NCBI GenBank assembly: GCA_035476575.1
Contig: DATILL010000040.1
Span: 62,001 to 126,000, forward strand
Length of the DNA stretch: 64,000 bases
Source: DATILL01 sp035476575
GTDB lineage: Bacteria; Actinomycetota; Actinomycetes; Mycobacteriales; JACQDL01
Direction of reading: 5' to 3'
Part shown: positions 41,242 to 50,596 of the stretch, one piece after another
How positions within the stretch are numbered: the stretch's first letter is position 1
Layout of the letters: the number at the start of each line of letters is the position of its first letter
Made by a program: the position numbers and the translations under genes
Notes under the pieces: generated by a model
What the model saw: only the letters and a program-made list of their open reading frames with translations
The model's database searches: none
What the model was told of the DNA's origin: nothing

Positions 41242-42578
41242 GCGGTACCTTTCAGGTTGGCCGCCGTCCGACGGTTGGCGGAACGGGTCTCCGGCGCGGG
41301 CAGGTCGGTGGGGCCGGGCACGGCCGCCGGCAGCCGGAGGGTGAACGTCGAACCGGAGCCTTCCACGCTCCACACGCTGACGCCACCGCCGTGGTTGCTT
41401 GCGATGTGCTTGACGATGGCCAGGCCGAGACCGGTGCCACCGGTGGCCCGGGAGCGGGCCGGGTCGGCCCGGTAGAACCGCTCGAACACCCGTTCCAGCT
41501 CGGCCTCCGGGATCCCGATGCCCTGGTCGCTGACCGAGATCTCGACCGTGTTGCCGCCGTCGGAGTCACCCTGGCTGGTCCGCCGCAGCCGCATGCCGAC
41601 CGCGATCCGGGTGCCCGCCGGGCTGTAGGCGACGGCGTTGTCGACCAGGTTGACCAGCGCGGTGACGAGCTGGCGTTCGTCGCCACGCACGGCCAGCCCG
41701 CGTTCGCCGCCAGAGACCACGGTGATGCCGGCCTTCTCGGCGGCTAGCCGGGTGCGGTCGACCGCCTCGGTCACCACCCGCTCCACCGAGACGATGTGCG
41801 CCGACGGCAGCGGGTCGGCGCCCTGCAGCCGGGACAGCTCGATCAGCTCGGTGACCAGCCGGCCGAGCCGGCCGCCCTCGTGCTGCATCCGCTCGGCGAA
41901 CCGGCGCACCTCGGCCGGCTCGTCCGCGGCGTCCGCCACCGCCTCGGCGAGCAGGGTCAGCGCGCCCACCGGGGTCTTCAGCTCGTGGCTGACGTTGCCC
42001 ACGAAGTCCCGCCGTACTGCCTCCAGCCGGCGCGACTCGGTGACGTCCTCGACCAGCAGCGCCACGTGGCCCTCCTCGTCCAGCGGCACGACGTGCGCGA
42101 CCACCGCGAGCGGCCCGCGGCCGAGCCGCCCGCAGGGCAGATCGACGACGACGTTGCGCTGGGCGTGCTCGGCCCGCACCTCATCGGCCAGCCGGCGCAG
42201 GTCGTCGACGGCGAGCCGGCCGCCGCGTACCACGGCCATCCCGCGGGCCGCCGCGTTGGCCAGCACGACGTCTCCGGAGCTGTCCACCACCACCGCGCCG
42301 TGCCGGATCACCTCGAGCATCCGGCGGGCCAGCTCGGCAGTCACCGAGGTGGTCCGGACCGGGGCGAGCGGATCGGCCAGGTGTGCCCCGGCCAGCTCCG
42401 TCTGGGTGGCCGCGGTCAGCCGGGTCGCCGTCAGGCGCGCCGCCAGCCGGGGAGCCACCCGACCGGCCCCACCGGTCCGGGCGAGCGCGCGCCGCGACCC
42501 GACCGCGTACGCGGCGGCGATCCCGACGAGCAGCGCGACGGCGGCAAGGGCAAGGTCCACGGTGGCGATGGTATGCAC
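41238..42578 (-). CDS. senX3: Sensor histidine kinase SenX3
   Basis: 446 residues from GTG 42578. One or two N-terminal membrane helices (LALAAVALLVGIAAAYAVGS) are followed by a PAS-like region (ARRMLEVIRHGAVVVDSSGD) and the kinase core: H-box FVGNVSHELKTPVGALTLLA, N-box VNLVDNAVAYSPAG, G1 SDQGIGIPEAELE, F FERFYR, G2 GGTGLGLAIVKHIA. It phosphorylates RegX3, controlled in mycobacteria by PhoU. The region upstream of its start carries PHO-box-like repeats. Confidence 0.93.
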   Translation of the reverse strand: MHTIATVDLALAAVALLVGIAAAYAVGSRRALARTGGAGRVAPRLAARLTATRLTAATQTELAGAHLADPLAPVRTTSVTAELARRMLEVIRHGAVVVDSSGDVVLANAAARGMAVVRGGRLAVDDLRRLADEVRAEHAQRNVVVDLPCGRLGRGPLAVVAHVVPLDEEGHVALLVEDVTESRRLEAVRRDFVGNVSHELKTPVGALTLLAEAVADAADEPAEVRRFAERMQHEGGRLGRLVTELIELSRLQGADPLPSAHIVSVERVVTEAVDRTRLAAEKAGITVVSGGERGLAVRGDERQLVTALVNLVDNAVAYSPAGTRIAVGMRLRRTSQGDSDGGNTVEISVSDQGIGIPEAELERVFERFYRADPARSRATGGTGLGLAIVKHIASNHGGGVSVWSVEGSGSTFTLRLPAAVPGPTDLPAPETRSANRRTAANLKGTA

Positions 42579-42644
42579 CGCATGGCCGTTCCCGGCATCA
42601 TCGAACCGGGGCCGGCAGGAAGGGTCACACCCGCACCGCGAAGT

Positions 42645-42674
42645 GTTCACCGTTCATATGGTGAGTGTTCACCG
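42645..42674 (+). promoter_or_regulatory. PHO-box-like direct repeats between senX3 and phoU
   Basis: GTTCACCG occurs at 42645-42652 and again at 42667-42674, 22 bp apart, exactly two 11-bp steps, each preceded by AGT. GTTCACC direct repeats in 11-bp register are the known actinobacterial PhoP/RegX3 site. The pair sits in the divergent senX3-phoU region and could control both. Confidence 0.6.
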
Positions 42675-42738
42675 ACCGTGAGAAGACTGCCCGCGGCGAG
42701 ATAGTCTCCGCAGCACAAACACGACCGGGAGCTCTCTC

Positions 42739-43416
42739 ATGCGCCAGATGTTTCATGCGGAGCTGGACAGCATCTCCGCCGCTGTGGTGGAGATGACCAC
42801 GATGGTGTCGGCCACCTTGGAGCGGGCCACCGAGGCCCTGCTGGAGGCGGACGTGTCGCTGGCCGAGTCGGTGATCTCCTCCGGTCCCGCGATCGAGGAC
42901 GCCTACGAGGCGCTGGAGGACAAGGCGATCGACCTGCTCGCCCGGCAGTCGCCGGTGGCCGGCGACCTGCGGATCATCGTGGCCGGGCTGCGCGGCGTCT
43001 CGGACCTGGAGCGGATGGGCGGCCTGGCCCGGCATATCGCGAAGATTGCCCGGCTGCGGTACCCGCAATGTGCGGTGCCCGAGTTGATGCGCGAGACCAT
43101 TCAGGAGATGTCCAGTGCCGCGCTGTCGATCGCGCGGAAGGCGGCCGAGGTGGTGGAGTCCCGCGACACCAAGCGGGCGCTGGAGCTGGAGGTCGACGAC
43201 GATCGGATCGACACCCTACGGCGGTCCCTGTTCGAGACCATGTTGTCGCCAGACTGGGCCTACGGGGTCGAGCCGGCAATCGACATGGCACTGGTCGGAC
43301 GGTACTACGAGCGCTTCGCTGACCATGCCGTCGAGGTGGCCCGGCTGGTGATCTACATGGTCACCGGCGAGAAGGCCCGCCTCCTGCTGGCCGAGACCCG
43401 AGCGGCCACCAAGTAG
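42739..43416 (+). CDS. phoU: Phosphate signalling protein PhoU
   Basis: 225 residues. Two tandem three-helix bundles: the first has LMARQ-type sequence DLLARQSPVAGDLRIIVAGL, the second ALELEVDDDRIDTLRRSL. The conserved acidic/arginine patches bind metal. PhoU links phosphate transport to the sensor kinase and keeps it off in phosphate-rich conditions. ATG 42739 has GGGAG about 9 nt upstream. It is divergent from senX3, sharing a promoter region with PHO-box-like repeats. Confidence 0.93.
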   Translation: MRQMFHAELDSISAAVVEMTTMVSATLERATEALLEADVSLAESVISSGPAIEDAYEALEDKAIDLLARQSPVAGDLRIIVAGLRGVSDLERMGGLARHIAKIARLRYPQCAVPELMRETIQEMSSAALSIARKAAEVVESRDTKRALELEVDDDRIDTLRRSLFETMLSPDWAYGVEPAIDMALVGRYYERFADHAVEVARLVIYMVTGEKARLLLAETRAATK

Positions 43417-43530
43417 CCGCTGTCACAACCGGGGCATCCCTCGCTTACCCCGTTCCTGGGGTTGGGCCTGCCGAGCGGCTGCGGGATACTCCCTGCACAG
43501 CACCATCGACCTGTACGCGGGAGGACCACC

Positions 43531-44556
43531 ATGCCCATCGCAACGCCCGAGGTGTACGCCGAGATGCTGGACCGGGCCAAGGCCGGTGGTTTCGCCTATC
43601 CAGCGATCAACGTCACCTCCTCCGAGACGCTGAACGCCGCGCTCCAGGGCTTTGCCGAGGCCAGCAGCGACGGCATCGTGCAGGTGTCGACCGGCGGCTC
43701 GGAGTTCCTGTCCGGCCAGTACGTCAAGGACATGGTCACCGGCTCGGTGGCCTTCGCGGAGTTCGCGTCCGTGGTCGCGGCGAAGTACCCGGTGAACATC
43801 GCGCTGCACACCGACCACTGCCCCAAGAACAAGCTGGACGGATTTGTCCGGCCGCTGCTGGAGATCTCGGCCGAGCGGGTGGCGTCTGGCCAGGAGCCGC
43901 TGTTCCAGTCCCACATGTGGGACGGGTCGGCCATCCCGCTGGACGAGAACCTGCGGATCGCCGCCGAGCTGCTGGACAAGTGCGCCAAGGCCCGGATCAT
44001 CCTGGAAATCGAGATCGGCGTGGTCGGCGGCGAGGAGGACGGCGTCGTCGGGGCCAGCGACGAGAAGCTGTACTCCACGCCCGAGGACGCGCTGCTGACC
44101 GCCGAGATCCTGGGCACCGGGGAGAAGGGCCGGTACATCGTCGCGGCGACGTTCGGCAACGTGCACGGCGTCTACAAGCCGGGCAACGTCAAGCTCCGGC
44201 CGACGATCCTGGACGACATCCAGCGCACGGTCGGCGCGAAGGCTGGCAAGGACAAGCCCTTCGACCTGGTCTTCCACGGTGGCTCCGGCTCACTGCTGGA
44301 GGAGATCCGGGAGGCGCTGACCTACGGCGTGGTGAAGATGAACGTCGACACCGACACGCAGTACGCCTACACCCGCCCGATCGCCGATCATGTCCTGAAG
44401 AACTACGACGGCGTGCTGAAGATCGACGGCGATGTCGGCAACAAGAAGCTCTACGACCCCCGTAGCTACGCCAAGAAGGCCGAACAGGCGATGGCCACGC
44501 GGGTGCAGCACGCCTGTGAGGACCTGCTCAGCGCCGGCACCACCCTCGGCGGCTGA
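43531..44556 (+). CDS. fba: Fructose-bisphosphate aldolase, class II
   Basis: 341 residues from ATG 43531 (GGGAGG upstream). Zinc-dependent cleavage or synthesis of fructose-1,6-bisphosphate. Zinc ligands and active-site parts are visible: HTDHCPKNKLDGFV, SHMWDGSAIPLDEN, EIGVVGGEEDGV, TFGNVHGVYKPGNVKL, FHGGSGSLLEEI and KMNVDTDTQYAYTRP. The long form matches the actinobacterial and yeast-type class IIA enzyme. Followed by the MITE-like element at 44573. Confidence 0.96.
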   Translation: MPIATPEVYAEMLDRAKAGGFAYPAINVTSSETLNAALQGFAEASSDGIVQVSTGGSEFLSGQYVKDMVTGSVAFAEFASVVAAKYPVNIALHTDHCPKNKLDGFVRPLLEISAERVASGQEPLFQSHMWDGSAIPLDENLRIAAELLDKCAKARIILEIEIGVVGGEEDGVVGASDEKLYSTPEDALLTAEILGTGEKGRYIVAATFGNVHGVYKPGNVKLRPTILDDIQRTVGAKAGKDKPFDLVFHGGSGSLLEEIREALTYGVVKMNVDTDTQYAYTRPIADHVLKNYDGVLKIDGDVGNKKLYDPRSYAKKAEQAMATRVQHACEDLLSAGTTLGG

Positions 44557-44572
44557 CTCCCGCTCGGCCCGG

Positions 44573-44650
44573 GCTAGGGCGTGTCCTGTAGATCTTGGTG
44601 GATGCGGACGGCGATCCGGGCCGCTGAAGATCTGCAGGACACGCCCTAGC
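44573..44650. mobile_element. 78-bp MITE-like element at CTAG
   Basis: Terminal inverted repeats of 24 bp (GCTAGGGCGTGTCCTGTAGA, then TCTT) with a single mismatch. The outermost CTAG is shared by both ends and may be the target duplication, as with YTAR-type IS5-group targets. No coding capacity. It fills the fba to 44646 gap, and its right end supplies the stop codon of the minus-strand membrane gene. Confidence 0.7.
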
Positions 44651-44903
44651 GCACGGGCAGCCGGCGGAACGCCGTCACGAACAGCGCCGCGGCCACGAGC
44701 TGGATCGGGAAGACCAGGATGAAACGGTGCACGTCCGCGGCGTTTGCCACTGCCGTCCCCACCACCGCAGCGACGATGCCGATCAGTATCGTGAGCAGCA
44801 GGCCGAGCTGCGCGCCGCCCCGGCTCTTCGGCGCGATGACCCGCCCGAGGTACCCGATCACGATACCGACGAGGACCGCCGAAACCCATCCACCGACTGT
44901 CAT
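44646..44903 (-). CDS. GlsB/YeaQ/YmgE-family small membrane protein
   Basis: 85 residues from ATG 44903. Three transmembrane helices with the family's glycine pattern (VLVGIVIGYLGRVIAPKSRG, LLLTILIGIVAAVVGTAVA). These stress-associated membrane proteins have no agreed function. Its TAG stop lies within the right end of the MITE-like element, so the insertion may have trimmed or altered the original C-terminus (RRLPVR). Divergent from the DUF3151 gene, 43 bp apart. Confidence 0.82.
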   Translation of the reverse strand: MTVGGWVSAVLVGIVIGYLGRVIAPKSRGGAQLGLLLTILIGIVAAVVGTAVANAADVHRFILVFPIQLVAAALFVTAFRRLPVR

Positions 44904-44933
44904 GCGTCGAGCGTACGGCGGATCCGCGTACGG

Positions 44934-44939
44934 CAGGAT
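44934..44939 (+). promoter_or_regulatory. -10 hexamer of leaderless DUF3151 gene
   Basis: CAGGAT, 7 nt before ATG 44947. Confidence 0.35.
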
Positions 44940-44946
44940 GGTGCAC

Positions 44947-45357
44947 ATGAGCGAACAACACAACCTGCTGGACGGGCCGCCGACCCTGCTGCCGGAGAAC
45001 GTCGACGCCGCGGCGGCGCTGGCCACCGGTGTCGACCCGGTCGAGGTGGCCGCGGGCTGGCCGACGTACAGTGCCGCCTGGGCCGACCTGGCCGACCAGG
45101 CCTTCGACGCCGACCGGGTGCTGGAGTCCTATGCCTACGCCCGGGTCGGCTACCACCGGGGGCTGGACGCGCTGCGGCGCAACGGCTGGCGCGGGCACGG
45201 CCCGATCCCGTGGTCGCACTCGCCGAACCGGGGCTTCCTGCGCTGCCTGCATGCGCTGGCCCGGGGCGCGGCCGCGATCAACGAGACCGACGAGGCCGAG
45301 CGGTGCGCCCAGTTCCTGCGGGACAGCGACCCGGCCGCGGCCGCCGTCCTGGGCTGA
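44947..45357 (+). CDS. DUF3151 family protein (Rv0360 type)
   Basis: 136 residues. Characteristic segments are LLDGPPTLLPE, FDADRVLESYAYARVGYHRG and HSPNRGFLRCLHALARGAAA, matching the actinobacterial DUF3151 family found between fba and purA in mycobacteria. No catalytic motif; mostly helical. ATG 44947 lies 7 nt after a CAGGAT hexamer. The stop is immediately followed by the H-B hairpin. Confidence 0.88.
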   Translation: MSEQHNLLDGPPTLLPENVDAAAALATGVDPVEVAAGWPTYSAAWADLADQAFDADRVLESYAYARVGYHRGLDALRRNGWRGHGPIPWSHSPNRGFLRCLHALARGAAAINETDEAERCAQFLRDSDPAAAAVLG

Positions 45358-45445
45358 CCCCCTCCTCCCGGACGATCATCGAGTTGTTGGGGCTTGTTGA
45401 TCTCCATCAACCCCAACAACTCGATGATCGTCCGGGAGGAGGGGG
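45358..45445. repeat. H-family hairpin, copy B
   Basis: A perfect 35-bp inverted repeat (45358-45392 with 45411-45445) around an 18-nt loop. Its 54-nt core (45375-45428) is the H unit, here in opposite orientation to copies A and C. It lies between two convergent genes and encodes the C-terminus of the minus-strand one. Confidence 0.9.
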
Positions 45446-46164
45446 TGGATGGGGCGCGGGCGGACGAGCTGCCAGCGGCCAGGCTCGTACCACCACGTCC
45501 GGCGGGTCTGCGGGCGCGGCAGGTCCACGCCGTCTACGGTCAGCCGGGCCTCGGCGCAGCTCACCGTCACGGCCCGGCCGCGTAGCGCCCGGGCCCGGCG
45601 CAGCCCTGGCAGCAGGCCAGGTCGCGGGCGTACGGCGGCGACCAGCGCCCCGTCGGCCGGGTGCACCACGAGTGCCCGCACTGAGCCGTGTGCCAGCTCG
45701 GCGTCCTCGACGTACGCCCGCAGCCCGACCGTCCGCCCAGCCGTCCGCCCGGCCGGCGCCCACGGCCGCAGCACCGCCGAGCTGAGCACGATGCCACCGT
45801 GGTCGTCACGGACCAGGCCCATCGGGGCCGGTGCCCCGGTCGCGGCCACCTCCGCCGCAGCGGCGGGCGCGGCCGGCAGCCCGGCCGCGGTCATCCACCG
45901 CGGATCGCCCAGCACCACACCGACCGGGGTGTCGGCTAGCAGCGAACGGCGCAGCAGCCGCAGCACGACTATGTTGAGCCCGGCCGTTCCAGGTGCCAGC
46001 ACGACCAGCCGCCGGCCGCCCACCCTCCCCAGCACGGCGTCCACCGCGGACGGTTCGGCCGCGGCGGCGAGCCCGATGTGCTCGACCGAGCCGAAGCCAG
46101 CCAGGACGGCGAGCGCCGCCCGAGGCCGGTAAGCGTCACCCACGCCGAGCACGAGCAGATCCAC
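45376..46164 (-). CDS. Conserved hypothetical protein between DUF3151 and purA
   Basis: 262 residues. An alpha/beta N-terminal half (MDLLVLGVGDAYRPRAALAV, RLVVLAPGTAGLNIVVLRLL) recalls a nucleotide-binding or kinase-like fold, possibly DAG-kinase-related. The second half resembles the beta-domain of such enzymes (VEDAELAHGSVRALVVHPAD). No motif is decisive. The last ~25 residues come from the H-B palindrome. Divergent from purA. Function unknown. Confidence 0.65.
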   Translation of the reverse strand: MDLLVLGVGDAYRPRAALAVLAGFGSVEHIGLAAAAEPSAVDAVLGRVGGRRLVVLAPGTAGLNIVVLRLLRRSLLADTPVGVVLGDPRWMTAAGLPAAPAAAAEVAATGAPAPMGLVRDDHGGIVLSSAVLRPWAPAGRTAGRTVGLRAYVEDAELAHGSVRALVVHPADGALVAAVRPRPGLLPGLRRARALRGRAVTVSCAEARLTVDGVDLPRPQTRRTWWYEPGRWQLVRPRPIHPLLPDDHRVVGVDGDQQAPTTR

Positions 46165-46243
46165 CGTCGGCTACCCTTGGTCCGCAAGAGGCCCGACGCA
46201 TTCTTGCGGTCCGGGCCGTCGTCGTTTCCGACGGGAGTGTTCC

Positions 46244-47536
46244 ATGCCCGCCAGCGCAGTAGTCCTGATCGGTGCCCAGTGGGGTGACGAGGGCAAGGGC
46301 AAGGCTACCGACCTGCTCGGCGAGCATGTCCAGTACGTCGTCCGGTACCAGGGCGGCAACAACGCCGGGCACACCGTGATCACCCCGGACGGCGAGCGGT
46401 ACGCGCTGCACCTGATCCCGTCCGGCATCCTGTCGCCCGGCGTCATCTCGGTGATCGGCAACGGTGTGGTGGTCGACCCGCAGGTGCTGATCGCCGAGCT
46501 GACCGGGCTGGCCGAGCGGGGCGTGGACACCTCGCGGCTGGCGCTCTCCGCGGACGCGCACCTGATCATGCCGCACCACCGGGCGCTGGACCGGGTCACC
46601 GAGCGGTACCTGGGCCGGGCCCGGATCGGCACCACCGGGCGCGGCATCGGTCCGGCGTACGGCGACAAGGTCGGCCGGATGGGCATCCGGGCGCAGGACC
46701 TGCTCGACCCGGGGATCTTCCAGGCCAAGCTGGAGCTCGCCATGCGGGAGAAGAACCAGGTCCTGGTCAAGGTCTACAACCGCAAGGCCATCGAGGTGGC
46801 CGCCGTGGTCGAGGAGTACCTGGGCTACGCCGAGGTGCTGGCGCCGCGGATCGCGGACACCCGGCTGCTGCTCAACGCCGCCCTTGACCGGGGCGAGAAC
46901 GTGCTTCTCGAAGGCTCGCAGGGCACCCTGCTCGACGTCGACCACGGCACCTACCCGTTCGTCACGTCGTCCAACCCGACCGCCGGGTATGCCGCGGCCG
47001 GCTCCGGCATCGGGCCGACCCGGATCACGGGGGTGATCGGCATCCTGAAGGCGTACACCACCCGGGTCGGCACCGGCCCGTTCCCGACCGAGCTGTTCGA
47101 CCAGTGGGGGGAGTACCTGCGCCAGGAGGGCGACGAGGTCGGCGTGACCACCGGGCGGGACCGGCGCTGCGGCTGGTTTGACGCGGTGATCGCCCGGTAC
47201 GCCGTGCGGGTCAACGGCATCACCGACCTGTTCCTCACCAAGCTGGACGTCCTGTCCGGGGTGGACCGGGTGCCGGTCTGCGTGGCCTACGACATCGACG
47301 GGGCGCGGCACGACGAGATGCCGATGACGCAGACTGCGTTCCACCATGCCAAGCCGGTCTACGAGTACCTGGACGGCTGGTGGGAGGACATCTCGGGGGC
47401 CAAGACGTTCGAGGACCTGCCCCCGAACGCGCAGGCCTACGTGCGGACGTTGGAGGAGCTGGCCGGCGCCCGGGTCAGCGCCATCGGCGTCGGGCCCGGC
47501 CGGAACGAGACCGTCGTCATCAACGACCTGATCTAG
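46244..47536 (+). CDS. purA: Adenylosuccinate synthetase
   Basis: 430 residues. GTP-dependent joining of IMP and aspartate, first step to AMP. The P-loop region is IGAQWGDEGKGKATDLLG with catalytic Asp and Lys. GGNNAGHTV, TTGRGIGPAYGDKVGRMGIR, EGSQGTLLDVDHGTYPFVTS and VGVTTGRDRRCGWFDAV are complete. ATG 46244 has GGGAG upstream. Followed by R locus 3 and purD, forming a purine gene block without overlap. Confidence 0.97.
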   Translation: MPASAVVLIGAQWGDEGKGKATDLLGEHVQYVVRYQGGNNAGHTVITPDGERYALHLIPSGILSPGVISVIGNGVVVDPQVLIAELTGLAERGVDTSRLALSADAHLIMPHHRALDRVTERYLGRARIGTTGRGIGPAYGDKVGRMGIRAQDLLDPGIFQAKLELAMREKNQVLVKVYNRKAIEVAAVVEEYLGYAEVLAPRIADTRLLLNAALDRGENVLLEGSQGTLLDVDHGTYPFVTSSNPTAGYAAAGSGIGPTRITGVIGILKAYTTRVGTGPFPTELFDQWGEYLRQEGDEVGVTTGRDRRCGWFDAVIARYAVRVNGITDLFLTKLDVLSGVDRVPVCVAYDIDGARHDEMPMTQTAFHHAKPVYEYLDGWWEDISGAKTFEDLPPNAQAYVRTLEELAGARVSAIGVGPGRNETVVINDLI

Positions 47537-47553
47537 CCGACCGCCCGAGCTTC

Positions 47554-47639
47554 CCGTGTGGTCACCTATGCGCCTTGTGGTGACCTCTTGGGGTCCGCAG
47601 GCAACGAAAGGTGACCACAACGCCGAGTGGTGACCACAA
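47554..47639. repeat. R-family repeat, locus 3
   Basis: CCGTGTGGTCACC, TTGTGGTGACC, AGGCAACGAAAGGTGACCAC and GTGGTGACCACAAT units in the purA-purD gap. AGGCAACGA is shared with locus 2 (39570-39578). Confidence 0.75.
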
Positions 47640-47644
47640 TCCCT

Positions 47645-47650
47645 TAGGCT
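47645..47650 (+). promoter_or_regulatory. -10 hexamer of leaderless purD
   Basis: TAGGCT, 8 nt before GTG 47659; no ribosome-binding site; just after the R repeat. Confidence 0.45.
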
Positions 47651-47658
47651 CGGGCAAC

Positions 47659-48903
<1,245 letters not shown>

Positions 48904-48998
48904 CACGGTACCCTCGGGCATACGCCGGCAGTGCCCATCCGCCGGACGCCGGCAGCGCGCCCTTGCCACCGGGTCACCCGACCACCCGGGAGCCGGAG

Positions 48999-49817
48999 AT
49001 GGTGATTCGCAAGACCCCCGACGAGATCGAGCAGATGGCCCGGGCCGGCGCGATGCTGGCCCAGGTGCACGAGGTGCTGCGTGACGCCGTCCGCCCTGGC
49101 ATCAGCACCGCCGACCTGGACCGGCTGGCCGAGCGGGAGATCCGGCAGCGGGGCGGCGAGCCGTCGTTCCTCGGCTACCGTGGCTACTCGGCCACCATCA
49201 ACGCCTCGCTGAACGACGAGATCGTGCACGGCATCCCCGCGCCGGACCGCCGGCTCGTGGCCGGTAACGTGCTCAGCGTCGACTGTGGCGTGCTGCTGGA
49301 CGGCTTCCACTCCGACTCGGCCTGCACCTGGGTGGTTGGCGGCGACGAACACGCGCCGGCAGCCGTCCGGGCGCTCATCGACGCCACCCGGGACGCGCTG
49401 TGGCGGGGCATCGAGCAGCTCCGGCCGGGGCGCCGGGCCGGCGACGTGTCGGCCGCCATCGGTGCGGTGGCCGACCGGCACGGGTACGGCGTGGTAGCCG
49501 ACCACGACGGTTGGCAGCTCGGCGGGCACGGCATCGGCCGCAGCCTGCACGAGGACCCGCTGCTGCTGAACCGGGGCCGGCCCGGGCGCGGGCTGCGGAT
49601 CCGGCCGGGACTGGTGTTCGCGGTGGAGCCGATGTTCACCCTCGGCTCGCCAGCGTTCCGGCTGCTGGCCGATGGCTGGACGATCGTCGCGACCGACGGC
49701 TCGCTGGCGGCGCACTGGGAGCACACCGTCGCGATCACCGAGGACGGGCCGTGGGTGCTGACCGCCCGGGCCGGCGAGCCGGTCAACCCTGGCATGGACG
49801 CTACCGTGACCGGGTGA
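48999..49817 (+). CDS. map: Methionine aminopeptidase, type I
   Basis: 272 residues from ATG 48999 (GGGAG upstream). Removes the N-terminal Met of new proteins. Metal ligands appear in SVDCGVLLDGFHSDSACTW (two Asp), GGHGIGRSLHEDP (His), FAVEPMFTLG (Glu) and the final EHTVAITEDG (Glu). The N-terminus (IRKTPDEIEQMARAG) is standard, without the zinc-finger extension. Its stop overlaps the YbaK-type gene by 4 bp. Confidence 0.94.
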   Translation: MVIRKTPDEIEQMARAGAMLAQVHEVLRDAVRPGISTADLDRLAEREIRQRGGEPSFLGYRGYSATINASLNDEIVHGIPAPDRRLVAGNVLSVDCGVLLDGFHSDSACTWVVGGDEHAPAAVRALIDATRDALWRGIEQLRPGRRAGDVSAAIGAVADRHGYGVVADHDGWQLGGHGIGRSLHEDPLLLNRGRPGRGLRIRPGLVFAVEPMFTLGSPAFRLLADGWTIVATDGSLAAHWEHTVAITEDGPWVLTARAGEPVNPGMDATVTG

Positions 49818-50362
49818 CATCCCACGTTTTCGGAGCCCTGGCGGCGACCGCCGTAGCTGCCCTCGACCGGCCTGACCTGCTCGCCGACCCGGTCATGGTC
49901 GCACTCAAGGCCTGGTCGCCGGCCGATCGGGTCACCGTGGCCGAGATCGACCCGGAGCTGGCCGACACCGCGGCGTTCTGCGAGCGGTACGGCGTCGCCC
50001 CCGAGGCGTCGGCGAACTGTGTCGTGGTGGCCGGCCGGCGCGACGGGGAGACCCGGTACGCCGCCTGCCTGGTGCTGGCCACGACCCGGGCCGACGTCAA
50101 CGGCGTGGTGCGGCGGCAGCTCGACGTCCGGAAGGCGTCGTTCGCGCCGATGGCCGACGCGGTGGCGCTGACCGGCATGGAGTACGGCGGGATCACCCCG
50201 GTCGGTCTGCCGGCGACATGGCCGATCCTGTTGGACGCCCGGGTGGCCACCGCGGACGGGGTGGTGATTGGCTCGGGCGTACGCCGGTCCAAGCTGGCGC
50301 TGCCCGGCGCGGCGCTGGCCGAGCTGCCCGGCGCCGCCGTACTCCCCAACCTCGCCCGCTGA
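49814..50362 (+). CDS. YbaK/EbsC (ProX-like) aminoacyl-tRNA deacylase family protein
   Basis: 182 residues from GTG 49814, overlapping map (GTGA). The YbaK fold is seen in ASANCVVVAGRRDGETRYAA, VNGVVRRQLDVRKASFAPM and TGMEYGGITPVGLPATWPIL. These proteins hydrolyse mischarged tRNAs. The lysine usually essential for catalysis is probably that in VRKASFA. The specificity (Cys-, Ala- or Ser-tRNA) cannot be told. Confidence 0.85.
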   Translation: MTSHVFGALAATAVAALDRPDLLADPVMVALKAWSPADRVTVAEIDPELADTAAFCERYGVAPEASANCVVVAGRRDGETRYAACLVLATTRADVNGVVRRQLDVRKASFAPMADAVALTGMEYGGITPVGLPATWPILLDARVATADGVVIGSGVRRSKLALPGAALAELPGAAVLPNLAR

Positions 50363-50370
50363 CCCCCGCT

Positions 50371-50596
50371 GTGGTCACCTCTCGGCGTAGTGGTCACCTC
50401 TTGTTGTCCGGACCGCCCATGTGGTGACCTACCGGCGTTGTGGTGACCACACGGGGTCAGGACCGCCCATGTGGTGACCTACCGGCGTTGTGGTGACCAC
50501 ACGGGGTCTGGCGGCGACGATAGGTCACCACAACGCCGAGAGGTGACCACAGTCAGGCCGAGAGGTGACCACAGCCAACGCCGAGAGGGGCCACAG
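50371..50596. repeat. R-family repeat array, locus 4
   Basis: The longest R locus. 50411-50460 and 50461-50510 are tandem copies, identical over the first 48 of 50 bases. They are flanked by further GTGGTCACC units (50371, 50391) and four GGTGACC- or GGTCACC-type units from 50522 on. It lies between the YbaK-type gene and the convergent ABC permease gene. Confidence 0.85.

Noticed and set aside
50411..50560. CRISPR array at R locus 4
   Set aside because: The units are palindromic, the two full copies are directly contiguous, there are no unique spacers and no cas genes.
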